From NCBI GenBank assembly GCA_964487255.1, contig CAZAQV010000019.1, positions 1-64,000 of the forward strand: a DNA stretch of 64,000 nucleotides. The letters are read 5' to 3'. Made by a program: the position numbers and the translations under genes. Origin of the DNA: CAZAQV01 sp964487255 (GTDB taxonomy: Bacteria > Myxococcota_A > Polyangia > Polyangiales > CAZAQV01). This document shows positions 13,178-22,057 of this stretch, piece after piece. The notes under the pieces were generated by a model. That model saw nothing but the letters and a program-made list of their open reading frames with translations, made no database searches and was not told where the DNA came from. Each line of letters begins with the position of its first letter. The stretch's first letter is position 1.

Positions 13178-14548
13178 ATGTCGAATCGAAATCCGGCGGA
13201 TGATTCCGCGCTGCCTGAGCACCCCAAGCAAAGTCTCGAATCGGCGCAAGCTCTCGCCGCTCGCCTTCGAGAACGATGGCCAAAATGGGCGCAAACAACG
13301 GTCGCGCAACGCACAGAAAAGCTTCGCGCCCTCGCGACCGAACTTCGCAAGCGCAAGCCCGAACTCGCACAACGCATGGCCAAAGAGATGGGAAAGCCCG
13401 TCCGCGAAGGCGGAGGCGAAGTCGAAAAGTGCGCGTGGGTCTGCGAGTACTACGCCGAACACGCACAAGAATTCTTGTCGCCTACTTCTATTGAAACAGA
13501 TGCGGCGCGCTCGTATATACTCTACCAGCCCCTGGGCGTGGTGCTCGCCATCATGCCGTGGAACTTTCCGTTTTGGCAGCTCTTTCGCTTCGCCGCGCCA
13601 GCGTTTGCTGCGGGCAACACGTGCGTGCTCAAACATGCCTCCAATGTCCAGGGCTGCGCGAAAGCGATCGAGAAGTTGGTTCAAGAAGCCACGGGACGTA
13701 GCGACTTGCTGGTCAACGTCACGCTCGACAATGACAACACACTGGCATTGATCGACCACCCGTCGATCGCCGCGGTCACGTTCACCGGCAGCACGCGCGC
13801 GGGAAAAGCCATCGCCAAGTCGGCGGGCGCGGCGCTCAAAAAGTCCGTCCTCGAACTCGGCGGCTCCGACCCGTACGTGGTGCTCGACGACGCCCACCTC
13901 GAGGCCGCTGCGACCGCGTGCGTCAACGGACGCATGATCAATACGGGGCAAAGCTGCATCGCGGCCAAAAGGCTCATCGTCACGTCAAAGAATATCGAGT
14001 CCTTCACGAAACTGGTGATCGAAAAGATGCACGCCAAAGTGGTGGGGAATCCTCTGGACGAAACCACGGAAGTCGGTCCGATGGCGCGCACCGACCTACG
14101 CGACGAGCTCCACGAACAGGTTCGCAAGAGCGTTGAGCAAGGCGCCACGCTCGTACTCGGCGGCGAGGTGCCGGACAAACCAGGCGCTTGGTACCCACCG
14201 ACTGTCTTAACCGGCGTGGGTCCGGGCATGCCCGCTTATTACGAGGAGCTATTCGGTCCTGTCGCCTGCATCATCGAAGCCAAAGACGAGGCCGACGCCA
14301 TACGCATCGCCAATGACACGAGCTTTGGTCTCGGATCGGCAGTGTTCTCACGAGATCTCGAGCGCGCAGAGAAGATCGCGGCGCAGATGGAGGCCGGAGC
14401 ATGCTTTGTCAACGACTTCGTCCGCTCGGACCCGAGGCTCCCCTTCGGCGGAGTGAAGTGCTCAGGCTATGGCCGAGAACTTGCTTCGTTCGGCATGCAC
14501 GAGTTCGTCAACATTAAAACCGTGTACGTAAAAGGAGCAACAGCATGA
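13178..14548 (+). CDS. NAD(P)-dependent succinate-semialdehyde dehydrogenase-type aldehyde dehydrogenase
   Basis: 456 aa. Short-form ALDH: N-terminal helical region (ALAARLRERWPKWAQ), cofactor-binding PWNFPFWQLFRFAAPA and FTGSTRAGKAIA, catalytic Glu in LELGGSDPYVVL (about 225) and catalytic Cys in NTGQSCIAAKR (about 258), C-terminal SDPRLPFGGVKCSGYGREL. The size and GQSCIAAKR signature match the GabD/Sad group that oxidises succinate semialdehyde to succinate. The open frame upstream of 13178 overlaps DedA and is not coding. The stop overlaps the glutamate dehydrogenase start (ATGA), pointing to a glutamate/GABA-related operon. Confidence 0.85.
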   Translation: MSNRNPADDSALPEHPKQSLESAQALAARLRERWPKWAQTTVAQRTEKLRALATELRKRKPELAQRMAKEMGKPVREGGGEVEKCAWVCEYYAEHAQEFLSPTSIETDAARSYILYQPLGVVLAIMPWNFPFWQLFRFAAPAFAAGNTCVLKHASNVQGCAKAIEKLVQEATGRSDLLVNVTLDNDNTLALIDHPSIAAVTFTGSTRAGKAIAKSAGAALKKSVLELGGSDPYVVLDDAHLEAAATACVNGRMINTGQSCIAAKRLIVTSKNIESFTKLVIEKMHAKVVGNPLDETTEVGPMARTDLRDELHEQVRKSVEQGATLVLGGEVPDKPGAWYPPTVLTGVGPGMPAYYEELFGPVACIIEAKDEADAIRIANDTSFGLGSAVFSRDLERAEKIAAQMEAGACFVNDFVRSDPRLPFGGVKCSGYGRELASFGMHEFVNIKTVYVKGATA

Positions 14549-15951
14549 GCGACACGATGCTTGCGGATGTCAAAGGAATCTTCGACCGCGCGGCTAGGCA
14601 CACGCGAGTTAAAAATGGGCTGCTCGAACAAATCTGGCACTGCAACAGCGTGTATAAAATGGCGTTTCCCGTCGAGCGCGACAATGGGGATATCTTCGTC
14701 GTCCATGCTTGGCGCGCAGAGCACAGTCATCACCGCGAGCCGACCAAGGGCGGCATCCGATACAGCGACAGTGTCAATACCAAGGAAGTCGAAGCGCTGG
14801 CCACGCTCATGACCTTCAAGTGCGCGCTGGTCGATGTTCCTTTTGGCGGTGCGAAGGGCGGCATTTGCCTAAACCCACGATCTTTTTCCGAGTGCGAACT
14901 CGAGAAGATCACGCGTCGCTACACCTTCGAGCTCGGAAAAAAGAAGATGATCGGGCCTGGGAATAGCGTTCCGGCTCCCGATATGGGCACCGGGGCCCGA
15001 GAGATGTCGTGGATTGCCGACACCTACGCGATGATGCATCCCGGGGAACTCGATGCGATGGGCTGCGTGACCGGCAAGCCGATCACCCAAGGTGGGATCG
15101 CCGGCCGGGACGAGGCCACCGGGCTGGGCGTCTTTTACGGCATACGCGAGGCCGTCGATGTCGCGGAGGACATGAAGTTGGTTGGACTCGAGCGCGGTCT
15201 CGAAGGCAAGACGGTCGTCCTCCAAGGGTTTGGCAAAGTCGGGCGCGCAGCTGCAAAGTTTTTAGCGAACGCCGGCGCCACGATCATCGCGATCGCCGAA
15301 CACGACGGCGCCATCTACAACCCTGCAGGTCTCGATTTCATCCGAGTTTCTGAGCACTTCGAAGAGCACGATTCGATGACTGGATTTACCGAGGCGAAAA
15401 GCATCTCCGGCGAAGACGCGCTCGAACTTGATTGTGACATCCTGATTCCAGCAGCGATTTCGGGAGTCATCAACGAAAACAATGTCGGCCGCATTCGCGC
15501 GAAAATCATCGCCGAAGCGGCGAACGGCCCCACCACGAGCGAGGCCGCACGCGCCTTGTCGCGCACAAACAAACTCGTCCTTCCCGACATGTACCTCAAC
15601 GCAGGGGGGGTCACCGTCTCCTACTTTGAGTGGATCAAGAACCTGGGGCACATCCGCCTCGGCCGTATCGAGGAACGTTTCGATGCAGGTGCGTTTCGAC
15701 GCATCGTCGAAAAGATGGAACGCCTGACAGGCAAGACCATTTCAGACGACGAAAAACACCAGCTCACACAAGGCCCGACGGAAGCACAACTCGTGCGAAG
15801 TGGCCTAGAGGAGACGATGGTCTCCACGTACGCACGCCTAAAAGCGCGGCATGACCAATCCGACGGCGCACTCGACTTGCGCGGCGCCGCCATGGTCGAG
15901 GCGATCGAAAAGGTGGCCGACACCTATGGCAAACGCGGCATTTTTCCGTGA
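14545..15951 (+). CDS. glutamate dehydrogenase (Glu/Leu/Phe/Val family)
   Basis: 468 aa. Substrate domain with HHREPTKGGIRYS, catalytic Lys in VPFGGAKGGI (about residue 103) and PAPDMGTGAREMSWI; NAD(P)-binding Rossmann domain with VVLQGFGKVGRAAAKF and the closing LPDMYLNAGGVTVSYFEW. Catalyses the reversible oxidative deamination of glutamate to 2-oxoglutarate. Start supported by AAAGGAG at 14531. It overlaps the succinate-semialdehyde dehydrogenase gene by 4 nt. Cofactor specificity cannot be read with certainty. Confidence 0.9.
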   Translation: MSDTMLADVKGIFDRAARHTRVKNGLLEQIWHCNSVYKMAFPVERDNGDIFVVHAWRAEHSHHREPTKGGIRYSDSVNTKEVEALATLMTFKCALVDVPFGGAKGGICLNPRSFSECELEKITRRYTFELGKKKMIGPGNSVPAPDMGTGAREMSWIADTYAMMHPGELDAMGCVTGKPITQGGIAGRDEATGLGVFYGIREAVDVAEDMKLVGLERGLEGKTVVLQGFGKVGRAAAKFLANAGATIIAIAEHDGAIYNPAGLDFIRVSEHFEEHDSMTGFTEAKSISGEDALELDCDILIPAAISGVINENNVGRIRAKIIAEAANGPTTSEAARALSRTNKLVLPDMYLNAGGVTVSYFEWIKNLGHIRLGRIEERFDAGAFRRIVEKMERLTGKTISDDEKHQLTQGPTEAQLVRSGLEETMVSTYARLKARHDQSDGALDLRGAAMVEAIEKVADTYGKRGIFP

Positions 15952-15994
15952 GGCGTTTGTTGTAACAAAACGACGATTGCTTCATACAAGGAAC

Positions 15995-16516
15995 ATGGCA
16001 CGCGTCTACTGGACCGCCCTACTCGCCGCCTCTTTTGTCGCTTGCGGCGGAGAGGTCTCGACCCAGACTGACTCGGCACAGCCCGGCGACCCTGCACACA
16101 AGAGCTGGCGCGACATGAGCTTTGTTGAGCGTAAGGGCTACATGGCCAACGTGGTCTTGCCGCAAATGCAGTCTCTCTTCGAGGCCTACGATAGCGAACG
16201 CTACGCCGACTTTTCGTGCCAGACGTGCCACAGCCCGGACCCCGGCGCACACAGCTTCGAAATGCCCTCATCGCACCTGAGGGCGCTCTACCCCACCGAC
16301 TCACCCGAACAGAAGACCATGGTCGAAGAGCAACGCGAAATGGTCACCTTCATGTACCAACAGGTTGTGCCGACCATGACTCGGCTCCTCGATGCCGAGC
16401 CGTGGTCCGATGAGACCAAGACCGGATTTGGTTGCTTCAACTGCCACACGCTCGCGCAGAGCGGGGCGGCTGCGCAAAAAGAGGTCAGCGGCGGACCAGA
16501 TAGTATAGCACCGTGA
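15995..16516 (+). CDS. lipoprotein with two CxxCH haem-type motifs
   Basis: 173 aa, start MARVYWTALLAASFVACGGE with lipobox VAC, so membrane-anchored in the periplasm or outer surface. Two motifs, CQTCH (about residue 77) and CFNCH (near 150), suggest a small di-haem c-type cytochrome, with Met-rich helices between. No known family. The start ATG has AAGGA just upstream. Downstream of glutamate dehydrogenase by 43 nt. Its 3' end overlaps the convergent coiled-coil gene by 32 bp. Confidence 0.7.
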   Translation: MARVYWTALLAASFVACGGEVSTQTDSAQPGDPAHKSWRDMSFVERKGYMANVVLPQMQSLFEAYDSERYADFSCQTCHSPDPGAHSFEMPSSHLRALYPTDSPEQKTMVEEQREMVTFMYQQVVPTMTRLLDAEPWSDETKTGFGCFNCHTLAQSGAAAQKEVSGGPDSIAP

Positions 16517-16799
16517 AACTCGCCGTCAGCAGGACCCACAGAAAGATTGTCTTCCACTGCGAGTGGGCGGAATGAACATGGGCGTTTTGCGTTCGTATTT
16601 CGAGCGCTGCGATCTGGTCGTGCGCCTTTCGCATGGCGTCGACGTTGTCGGAGTTGGTGTCCGCGAGGAGCTGCTTAAGGCGTTTGAGCTCTTTTTTGAG
16701 CCTTCGATTGCGTATACGGAGCGGCCGCAGTTCCTTGAGCTCGCTTTCTGCAGCGTCAAGTCGCGCCCGTAGCGCTTCGTGTTCATCCCGAAAACTCAT
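16485..16799 (-). CDS. coiled-coil protein with C-terminal membrane anchor
   Basis: 104 aa starting MSFRDEHEALRARLDAAESE. Residues 5-75 have strong heptad character with many Leu, Glu, Arg and Lys; residues about 82-101 (TIFLWVLLTASFTVLYYLV) form one membrane helix followed by RR. This is a tail-anchored or single-pass coiled-coil protein of unknown role. The ATG at 16799 was selected because the upstream part of the frame has non-coding composition. Convergent with the haem lipoprotein gene, overlapping its last 32 bp. Confidence 0.65.
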   Translation of the reverse strand: MSFRDEHEALRARLDAAESELKELRPLRIRNRRLKKELKRLKQLLADTNSDNVDAMRKAHDQIAALEIRTQNAHVHSAHSQWKTIFLWVLLTASFTVLYYLVRR

Positions 16800-16917
16800 C
16801 GCTGCTACACCATTCTTAGCGCCTGGCGCCAAACAGGTCCACTTCCGGAGACAGAGGCTGCCTTCCCTCACGCCAGGGCACTTGTCTTTGTGCGCGCTTC
16901 CTGCTGTGCTTCGCGCG

Positions 16918-18114
16918 ATGGCGAACCACGCCCGCCTGCGAGAGACCTGCGAGCGCATTTTGCGGCAAAACGACCGAGGTCGCTTCACGGTCCCATCGCC
17001 ACGCCTCTACCCACACCAGTGGGCCTGGGACTCTGCCTTCGCAGCCATCGGCTGGTCGCACGTGCAGCCCGAGCGCGCGTGGGTAGAACTTGAGACCTTG
17101 CTGCACACGCAATGGGATGACGGCCGCATTCCACACATCTACTTTCACAGCCCGAGCCCAGACTACTTTCCAGGCCCAGACTTTTGGCAAGCCGGCCAAA
17201 GCTCTTCGATCACCCAGCCTCCCGTTTGGGCGTCCGCGCTTCGAATTGTCTACGAGCGGAAGCCATCGGTCGCCCGCACGTGCGAACTTCTCGGTCCGAT
17301 CGCGGCGTCCCACGACTTCTTTCTCGGACATCGCGACCCGGAGTCTCGCGGTGCGATCGCCGTCGCACACCCGTGGGAGAGCGGCCTAGACAACGCACCG
17401 GTTTGGGACGCGCCGCTGTCGCTAGTCGACACCAAGAGCCCGCCACCGTTCAAGCGGCGGGACACGGCGCACGTCGACCCCTCGATGCGTCCGACGGACG
17501 AGCAATACAAGGGCTATCTTTGCCTGGTTAAGGCCATCAAAGAAAACGAGTTCGGGCTGGGCGACTTCGTGGTGTACGACCCGCTGATGACGGCGCTACT
17601 CCTCAAGGCCGAGCACGACTTGCAGTGGCTCTCGCGTGAAGTGGGCGTCGACTTGGGCTGCGAAGCTCGCATCGAGCGCTTGCGCGCAGGACTCGACACG
17701 CTTTGGAACCACGACAACCCCGGCTACGACTACATCGACGCACGCACAGAAGAAGTACAAGACTGCCAGGCCATCGGGCGACTACTGCCCCTGATTGTCG
17801 AGTCCAACCCGGTTCGACGTGAAGTCCTCAAACGCCGCGCCCTTGCTATGTGCCCCCCCCAAACAGGACTATTACCGTCCGTCTCGCCCGAGGACCCAAA
17901 GTTCGACGCGCGCCGCTATTGGCGCGGGCCCTGCTGGATCAATATCAGCTGGCTGATGAACGATGCACTCGACGACGCCCTGCGTGAACCCGCCCTCAAG
18001 GTGCTCGAAACGAGCGGCGTCTACGAATACTTCGACCCACTCGACGGCACACCATGCGGCGGCGAGGACTTTACCTGGTCGGCTGCTCTCGCGCTCGATT
18101 GGCTATCACGCTAG
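16918..18114 (+). CDS. GH63-like alpha-glycosidase (glucosyl/mannosylglycerate hydrolase-type)
   Basis: 398 aa (alpha/alpha)6-barrel protein. LYPHQWAWDSAFAAIGWSH, QWDDGRIPHIYFH, SITQPPVWASALR, HPWESGLDNAPVWD and YWRGPCWINISWLMN are the conserved blocks of the trehalase-like/MGH1 group in GH63, which includes glucosylglycerate and mannosylglycerate hydrolases. It has no signal peptide, so it is cytoplasmic. Catalytic acids are likely the Asp of WAWDS/SGLDN and a late Glu; not certain. ATG 16918 begins the conserved region. The 3' end overlaps the convergent glycerate kinase gene by 44 bp. The substrate is inferred from this neighbour. Confidence 0.75.
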   Translation: MANHARLRETCERILRQNDRGRFTVPSPRLYPHQWAWDSAFAAIGWSHVQPERAWVELETLLHTQWDDGRIPHIYFHSPSPDYFPGPDFWQAGQSSSITQPPVWASALRIVYERKPSVARTCELLGPIAASHDFFLGHRDPESRGAIAVAHPWESGLDNAPVWDAPLSLVDTKSPPPFKRRDTAHVDPSMRPTDEQYKGYLCLVKAIKENEFGLGDFVVYDPLMTALLLKAEHDLQWLSREVGVDLGCEARIERLRAGLDTLWNHDNPGYDYIDARTEEVQDCQAIGRLLPLIVESNPVRREVLKRRALAMCPPQTGLLPSVSPEDPKFDARRYWRGPCWINISWLMNDALDDALREPALKVLETSGVYEYFDPLDGTPCGGEDFTWSAALALDWLSR

Positions 18115-19207
18115 CGACAACACGAGTTGTCGCCTGGCGAATCCAGTGTGCGGGTTCGGCCATCGCCTGCGCCACACTGGTCAACTCGGTCAACGCGCAG
18201 ATGGAGACCTCGCCGAGCGCACGCGCAAAGATCTCGTCGGACACGGCATCACCCGCCACGATGCCCACCGGAACGCCAAGTTCACGCGCGGCGCGCAGCA
18301 CACACCCAGGCGCTTTTCCGACCAGACTCGTCGCATCGAACTTGCCCTCGCCCGTGATCGCCAGAGTCGCGTCCGTAAGTTCGCGCGTAAGTCCAGCGCG
18401 GTCCGCAACCCATTGCGCGCCCTCGTGAAGGGAGGCGCCAAGTAAAGACAGTGCCCCGGTCAGCCCGCCTGCAGCACCACCTCGCGCACCATTCCAATAG
18501 AGCTCGGCACGCCCGCCCAGTGCGTCACGAAGCGTCGCGAGTCCGCTTTCGAGCCTACGCATGTCTGTTTCGTCCGCTCCTTTTTGCGGCGCAAAGATTT
18601 TCCATCCGCGTGCGAGGGGTACGTCGACGTCGCAAAGAGCGGTGAGCCTCACCTGTGAACACCGCGCACGCGCGGCATCGAGGTCGATGGATCGAATGCG
18701 CGTATAGCCCCCGGGCAACACGGTCGCTTCGCAACCGGAAGTTTGCACACGCGCGCCAAGCGCTTGCAGACAGCCCAGGCCACCATCCACGCTAGCGCTA
18801 CCGCCTGCGCCGAGCACGACCTCCTGGGCGCCGCGCCCGAGCGCATCTGCAATCAACTGCCCGACACCGTAGGATGTTGCACGCAGCACGTCGCGCTCGT
18901 GGTCCTCGATAAAGGAAATGCCATTGGCTTTGGCCGACTCGATCACCGCAAGCTTTTCTTCTTCGTCCCAGAGGTACGTCGCCTCACGTGGGCGACCGAG
19001 CGCATCCAGTAGCTCGCAGACCTGTTCACGTAGCCCCTCATTGAGATGCGACATCACGTCACACAGACCGTCTCCACCGTCGCTCATCGGACACACGCGA
19101 ACCTCAGCGGTGCGGTCGTGATCGAGCACCCCATCGCGCATGGCCGCACTAACCTCCAGAACGCCGAGGGAACCCTTGAACGCATTAGGCGCAACGACCA
19201 CCTTCAT
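18071..19207 (-). CDS. glycerate kinase (type 2, GarK/GlxK family)
   Basis: 378 aa starting MKVVVAPNAFKGSLGVLE, with CPMSDGGDGLCDVM, VLGAGGSASVDGGLGCLQA, EGKFDATSLVGKAPG and a C-terminal Rossmann-like half. These are the family's signature blocks. It phosphorylates D-glycerate, typically at the 2-position, feeding lower glycolysis. ATG 19207 was chosen as the conserved N-terminus; the longer frame has no homologous look. Convergent with the GH63-like glycosidase, whose product would include glycerate if it is a glucosylglycerate/mannosylglycerate hydrolase. Confidence 0.9.
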   Translation of the reverse strand: MKVVVAPNAFKGSLGVLEVSAAMRDGVLDHDRTAEVRVCPMSDGGDGLCDVMSHLNEGLREQVCELLDALGRPREATYLWDEEEKLAVIESAKANGISFIEDHERDVLRATSYGVGQLIADALGRGAQEVVLGAGGSASVDGGLGCLQALGARVQTSGCEATVLPGGYTRIRSIDLDAARARCSQVRLTALCDVDVPLARGWKIFAPQKGADETDMRRLESGLATLRDALGGRAELYWNGARGGAAGGLTGALSLLGASLHEGAQWVADRAGLTRELTDATLAITGEGKFDATSLVGKAPGCVLRAARELGVPVGIVAGDAVSDEIFARALGEVSICALTELTSVAQAMAEPAHWIRQATTRVVASVIANRAREQPTR

Positions 19208-19217
19208 GGCTGATGGC

Positions 19218-20276
19218 TCATCGTTCCGGGTCGTCGGGATCGAGGAAGATATCGAATGCATCTTCGAACTCGTCGCTCCAGTCATTGTCGTCCGGAGGTT
19301 GACTCCCGCCTGTCGCCGCGCTCAGCGATGGCGGATGAGAGCTGAGGCTTACTTCGGCGACACTCTCGCGCTGTGTGGCCTCGGTGCTCAGGCCATCGCC
19401 GAGCGCGAACTCGGGAGAGATGGCCTCGGAACTGTCCTGGAGCGTGGGGGCCTCTTCGTCGTCCCAGTCGACTTCGATCTCGTCGAGGTCCATCTCGACC
19501 AAGTCGCCATCTTCGAGCTTGATGAGCTCTGTCGACTCTTCGCGGCCGGGGCGAACCGAACTGGGAACCTCAGCAAACTCGGGGGGACGCTCCGGTGGCT
19601 CTGAGTCCGCGATCGAATCGCCGATGGCTCGGTCGATCAGCGACGCGCGTGTGTCGAGCTGCGAGGGTGGCTCAGGCACGGCCTGCACGGCCGGCTCTTC
19701 GGCAGTAGGCGGGGGCACGGACGAGTCTGAGAACTTGGGTGGAGCAAAAGAACGCGAGACGGAAGGTCGTTCGCTCGGCACGGGCGGCGGTCGCTCGGAG
19801 GGGAAACTCGCAGTCGCGACCGGTGGAATGGAGCTAGGCGGCCGATGGGGTATTCCGTCCATCGACGGAATAGAGGGCGCCGGCGGAACGTCGGGGTACG
19901 CGCCGTACGCGCCAAGCGTCTCCGGAATGGAGCTACGCTCGGTGACTTCGTCCGCCAACGGGGGCGGCTCGGACGATGAAATACCCGCGGGCATCGAGGA
20001 TGCCGGCGGCGCGAACGACTCGTAGTCGTCGCTCCGGTCGTCGCTCACTGCAAAGGTGTCGTCGGCGAACGACGCCGCAGTAGGAAGCGGTGGGTCGGTA
20101 GGCAGTCGTCGCGGTGGCGGGAGCGGCGCCTGCACAGCAGCCTCTTTGGCCAACGCGTCGAGTGCAGCGTCCGCATCTTCGAAACTGATGGGTGACTGCT
20201 TACCCAGGGGCGGGGGCTCTGCACCGATTTCGTCGCGCAGTTGGTCGAGTTCTCGGTCAATGTCCGCGAAGCGCAC
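19218..20276 (-). CDS. Pro/Ser/acidic-rich disordered protein
   Basis: 352 aa. Only the first 55 residues (MRFADIDRELDQLRDEIGAE and following, to about ALDALAKEA) look structured as helix. The rest is low complexity with many PPP, SERPP, EDGDLVEMDLDEIEVDWDDEE and other acidic stretches, and ends in Asp/Glu-rich helices. This is typical of myxobacterial scaffold or interaction proteins. No domain is recognised. It ends 10 nt from the glycerate kinase start and starts 34 nt after the M50-like gene's stop, all on the minus strand, so it probably belongs to the minus-strand operon. Confidence 0.65.
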   Translation of the reverse strand: MRFADIDRELDQLRDEIGAEPPPLGKQSPISFEDADAALDALAKEAAVQAPLPPPRRLPTDPPLPTAASFADDTFAVSDDRSDDYESFAPPASSMPAGISSSEPPPLADEVTERSSIPETLGAYGAYPDVPPAPSIPSMDGIPHRPPSSIPPVATASFPSERPPPVPSERPSVSRSFAPPKFSDSSVPPPTAEEPAVQAVPEPPSQLDTRASLIDRAIGDSIADSEPPERPPEFAEVPSSVRPGREESTELIKLEDGDLVEMDLDEIEVDWDDEEAPTLQDSSEAISPEFALGDGLSTEATQRESVAEVSLSSHPPSLSAATGGSQPPDDNDWSDEFEDAFDIFLDPDDPER

Positions 20277-20310
20277 CCGAGCACGGTATCACAATCTGAG
20301 CAGAGCGTGG

Positions 20311-21045
20311 TCAAGCGGCCTCGGCGCGACGACGCGCACGTACGTACGTCCACACGCCAAGCGACATCACCACTAGGGAAATTAGCCCGATCAGCCCTCC
20401 CCAGAACCAGTAGGGGAGCACCAGCGCCTCGGCGATCGCCCCGGTGTCCGAGACGCGCATCTTTCCGTCGATGACGGCGCTTCGCATGAACAGGTAGTCG
20501 CTGCGGGCAAACACGCTCATGCAGAGCTGTAGGCCCAAAAACACGATGAGGAACTGCGAGACCCGCGGCTTGGCGTGCAGCGCGACAACAAGAAAAAGCA
20601 CGGCATAGCAAGCGACCACGATGAAGCCGAAGATGTTGCGCACGAAGACGAGCGCCACAAGTCCGAACGCCACGCCAAGCGCACAGAGCCCCCATTTGGC
20701 CCACTTCTGACGACGTGCGAGCGCAAAACCGATTCCGCCCGCGAACGCTGGACCGAGCAACCCACCAGCGGCCACCACAGCGCGCGAAATACGCGACCCG
20801 TCCGTCCTCGCTTTGGCCAGACCGGACGTGTCGGCGTAGACGAACATCTCGTCGAACGCGCCGCCCACGAGCCATGCGGATATGCCGTGACCGAACTCGT
20901 GCACGAAGGTCGACAACAGTGTCAACGGGTACAGGATGTAGCGCCCCGCCGGGACTTGATAGATCAAGATTGTGAGCACAACGCTGAGCACGAGTAGTTG
21001 CGCCGTTGCAGGAAGCCGCGCCTTGTTCTTCTTTTTGTCAGCCAT
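20311..21045 (-). CDS. M50-family-like membrane metalloprotease
   Basis: 244 aa with six or so membrane helices. HEFGH at about residue 47 is the zinc-binding HExxH motif, in STFVHEFGHGISAWLVGG, and is followed by hydrophobic helices, a GGLLGPAFAGG segment and a C-terminal basic tail. This is the layout of the M50B-like/SpoIVFB-related peptidases, some of which have intramembrane substrates. The third metal ligand is not obvious. ATG 21045 places a positively charged start before the first helix. Neighbouring regulator genes suggest a signalling context, but the substrate is unknown. Confidence 0.75.
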   Translation of the reverse strand: MADKKKNKARLPATAQLLVLSVVLTILIYQVPAGRYILYPLTLLSTFVHEFGHGISAWLVGGAFDEMFVYADTSGLAKARTDGSRISRAVVAAGGLLGPAFAGGIGFALARRQKWAKWGLCALGVAFGLVALVFVRNIFGFIVVACYAVLFLVVALHAKPRVSQFLIVFLGLQLCMSVFARSDYLFMRSAVIDGKMRVSDTGAIAEALVLPYWFWGGLIGLISLVVMSLGVWTYVRARRRAEAA

Positions 21046-21071
21046 TGCCCACGCCTGAACGCACACCTTCG

Positions 21072-22028
21072 CTACGATTGCGCGGAAATCGCTTGGTTTC
21101 GCCCCTGATGCTTGGCCACGTACAAAGCGCGGTCAGCAAGCTGCAGAAGTTCTTGAAGGTGACAGCTGGGGTGTCGGTCTGAAGTGAGGTAGCCGAGGCT
21201 TGCCGTAAAGCGGACCGTCCTGCCCTCGAACACGACGGGCTCTTGCTCGATAGCAACCCGCAGTCGTTCGGCGAGGACCTTCGCTTCGTCTGAGCCGATG
21301 TGACGCGCCGCGACGATAAACTCTTCGCCGCCAAAGCGCGCAACGATCGAGTCGGCACGCAACTTTGTCTCGATGGTCTTCACGAACGCCACCAAGACGG
21401 CATCGCCACATGCATGCCCAAGCGTGTCGTTGATGCGCTTGAAATGGTCGATGTCGAGGGCAAAGATGGCCAACGGCTCACCGCGTCGCCGTGCGCTCGC
21501 CAGCTCTCGCTCGAGCCAATCGAGCGCGTAATGGCGGTTGTAGGCTCCGGTGAGCGCGTCTTGGACGGCCTTGTTGTATTGCTCGCGCGCAATCGTCAGC
21601 TCGCGGTTGTTCTTCACGGAGATGGACAGCACGATGGTCGAGCCAAGCTGGATGCGGTCTGCGGGTCGCAGTTCCGTCTGCCCCTCAAGCCGACGCCCGT
21701 TGACGAACGTACCGTTGCGACTCCCCAAGTCGACCAAGGTGTAGCCGTCGTCTTCTCGGTCAATGCGAACATGACGGCGCGAGATACTCCGCTCGTCGAG
21801 CGCGATGTCGCAGTAGTTTTCGCGACCTATCAGTGTCGAACCACGAAACGGGTAGGTTGCGCCGCGCTGTGGGCCCTCGAGAACGGTGAGCGTCCACACC
21901 AGCGCGTCCTCATCTTGACGCGTGGCGATCATCACGGAGAGTTCTTCGGTCGCTTGGGACAGCTCCTCGGCGTCGTCGTAGTGCTCGTCGCCTTCTAGCT
22001 CAATCGTGGTGGCTCGCCGTTTGTCCAT
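21072..22028 (-). CDS. FHA-GGDEF diguanylate cyclase
   Basis: 318 aa. After an acidic N-terminus, residues about 45-140 form an FHA domain (TLIGRENYCDIALDE, ISRRHVRI, LGSRNGTFVNG), which binds phosphothreonine peptides. A GGDEF domain follows (about 155-318): QDALTGAYNRHY, DIDHFKRINDTLGHACGD, the active-site signature RFGGEEF (about 229-235) and ALYVAKHQGRNQ. The GGEEF motif is intact, so cyclic-di-GMP synthesis is predicted, with the FHA domain coupling it to Ser/Thr kinase signalling. No RxxD inhibitory site is evident. Confidence 0.92.
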   Translation of the reverse strand: MDKRRATTIELEGDEHYDDAEELSQATEELSVMIATRQDEDALVWTLTVLEGPQRGATYPFRGSTLIGRENYCDIALDERSISRRHVRIDREDDGYTLVDLGSRNGTFVNGRRLEGQTELRPADRIQLGSTIVLSISVKNNRELTIAREQYNKAVQDALTGAYNRHYALDWLERELASARRRGEPLAIFALDIDHFKRINDTLGHACGDAVLVAFVKTIETKLRADSIVARFGGEEFIVAARHIGSDEAKVLAERLRVAIEQEPVVFEGRTVRFTASLGYLTSDRHPSCHLQELLQLADRALYVAKHQGRNQAISAQS

Positions 22029-22057
22029 ACCCTCTCCCTCGTTTGTAGCACAAGCTT

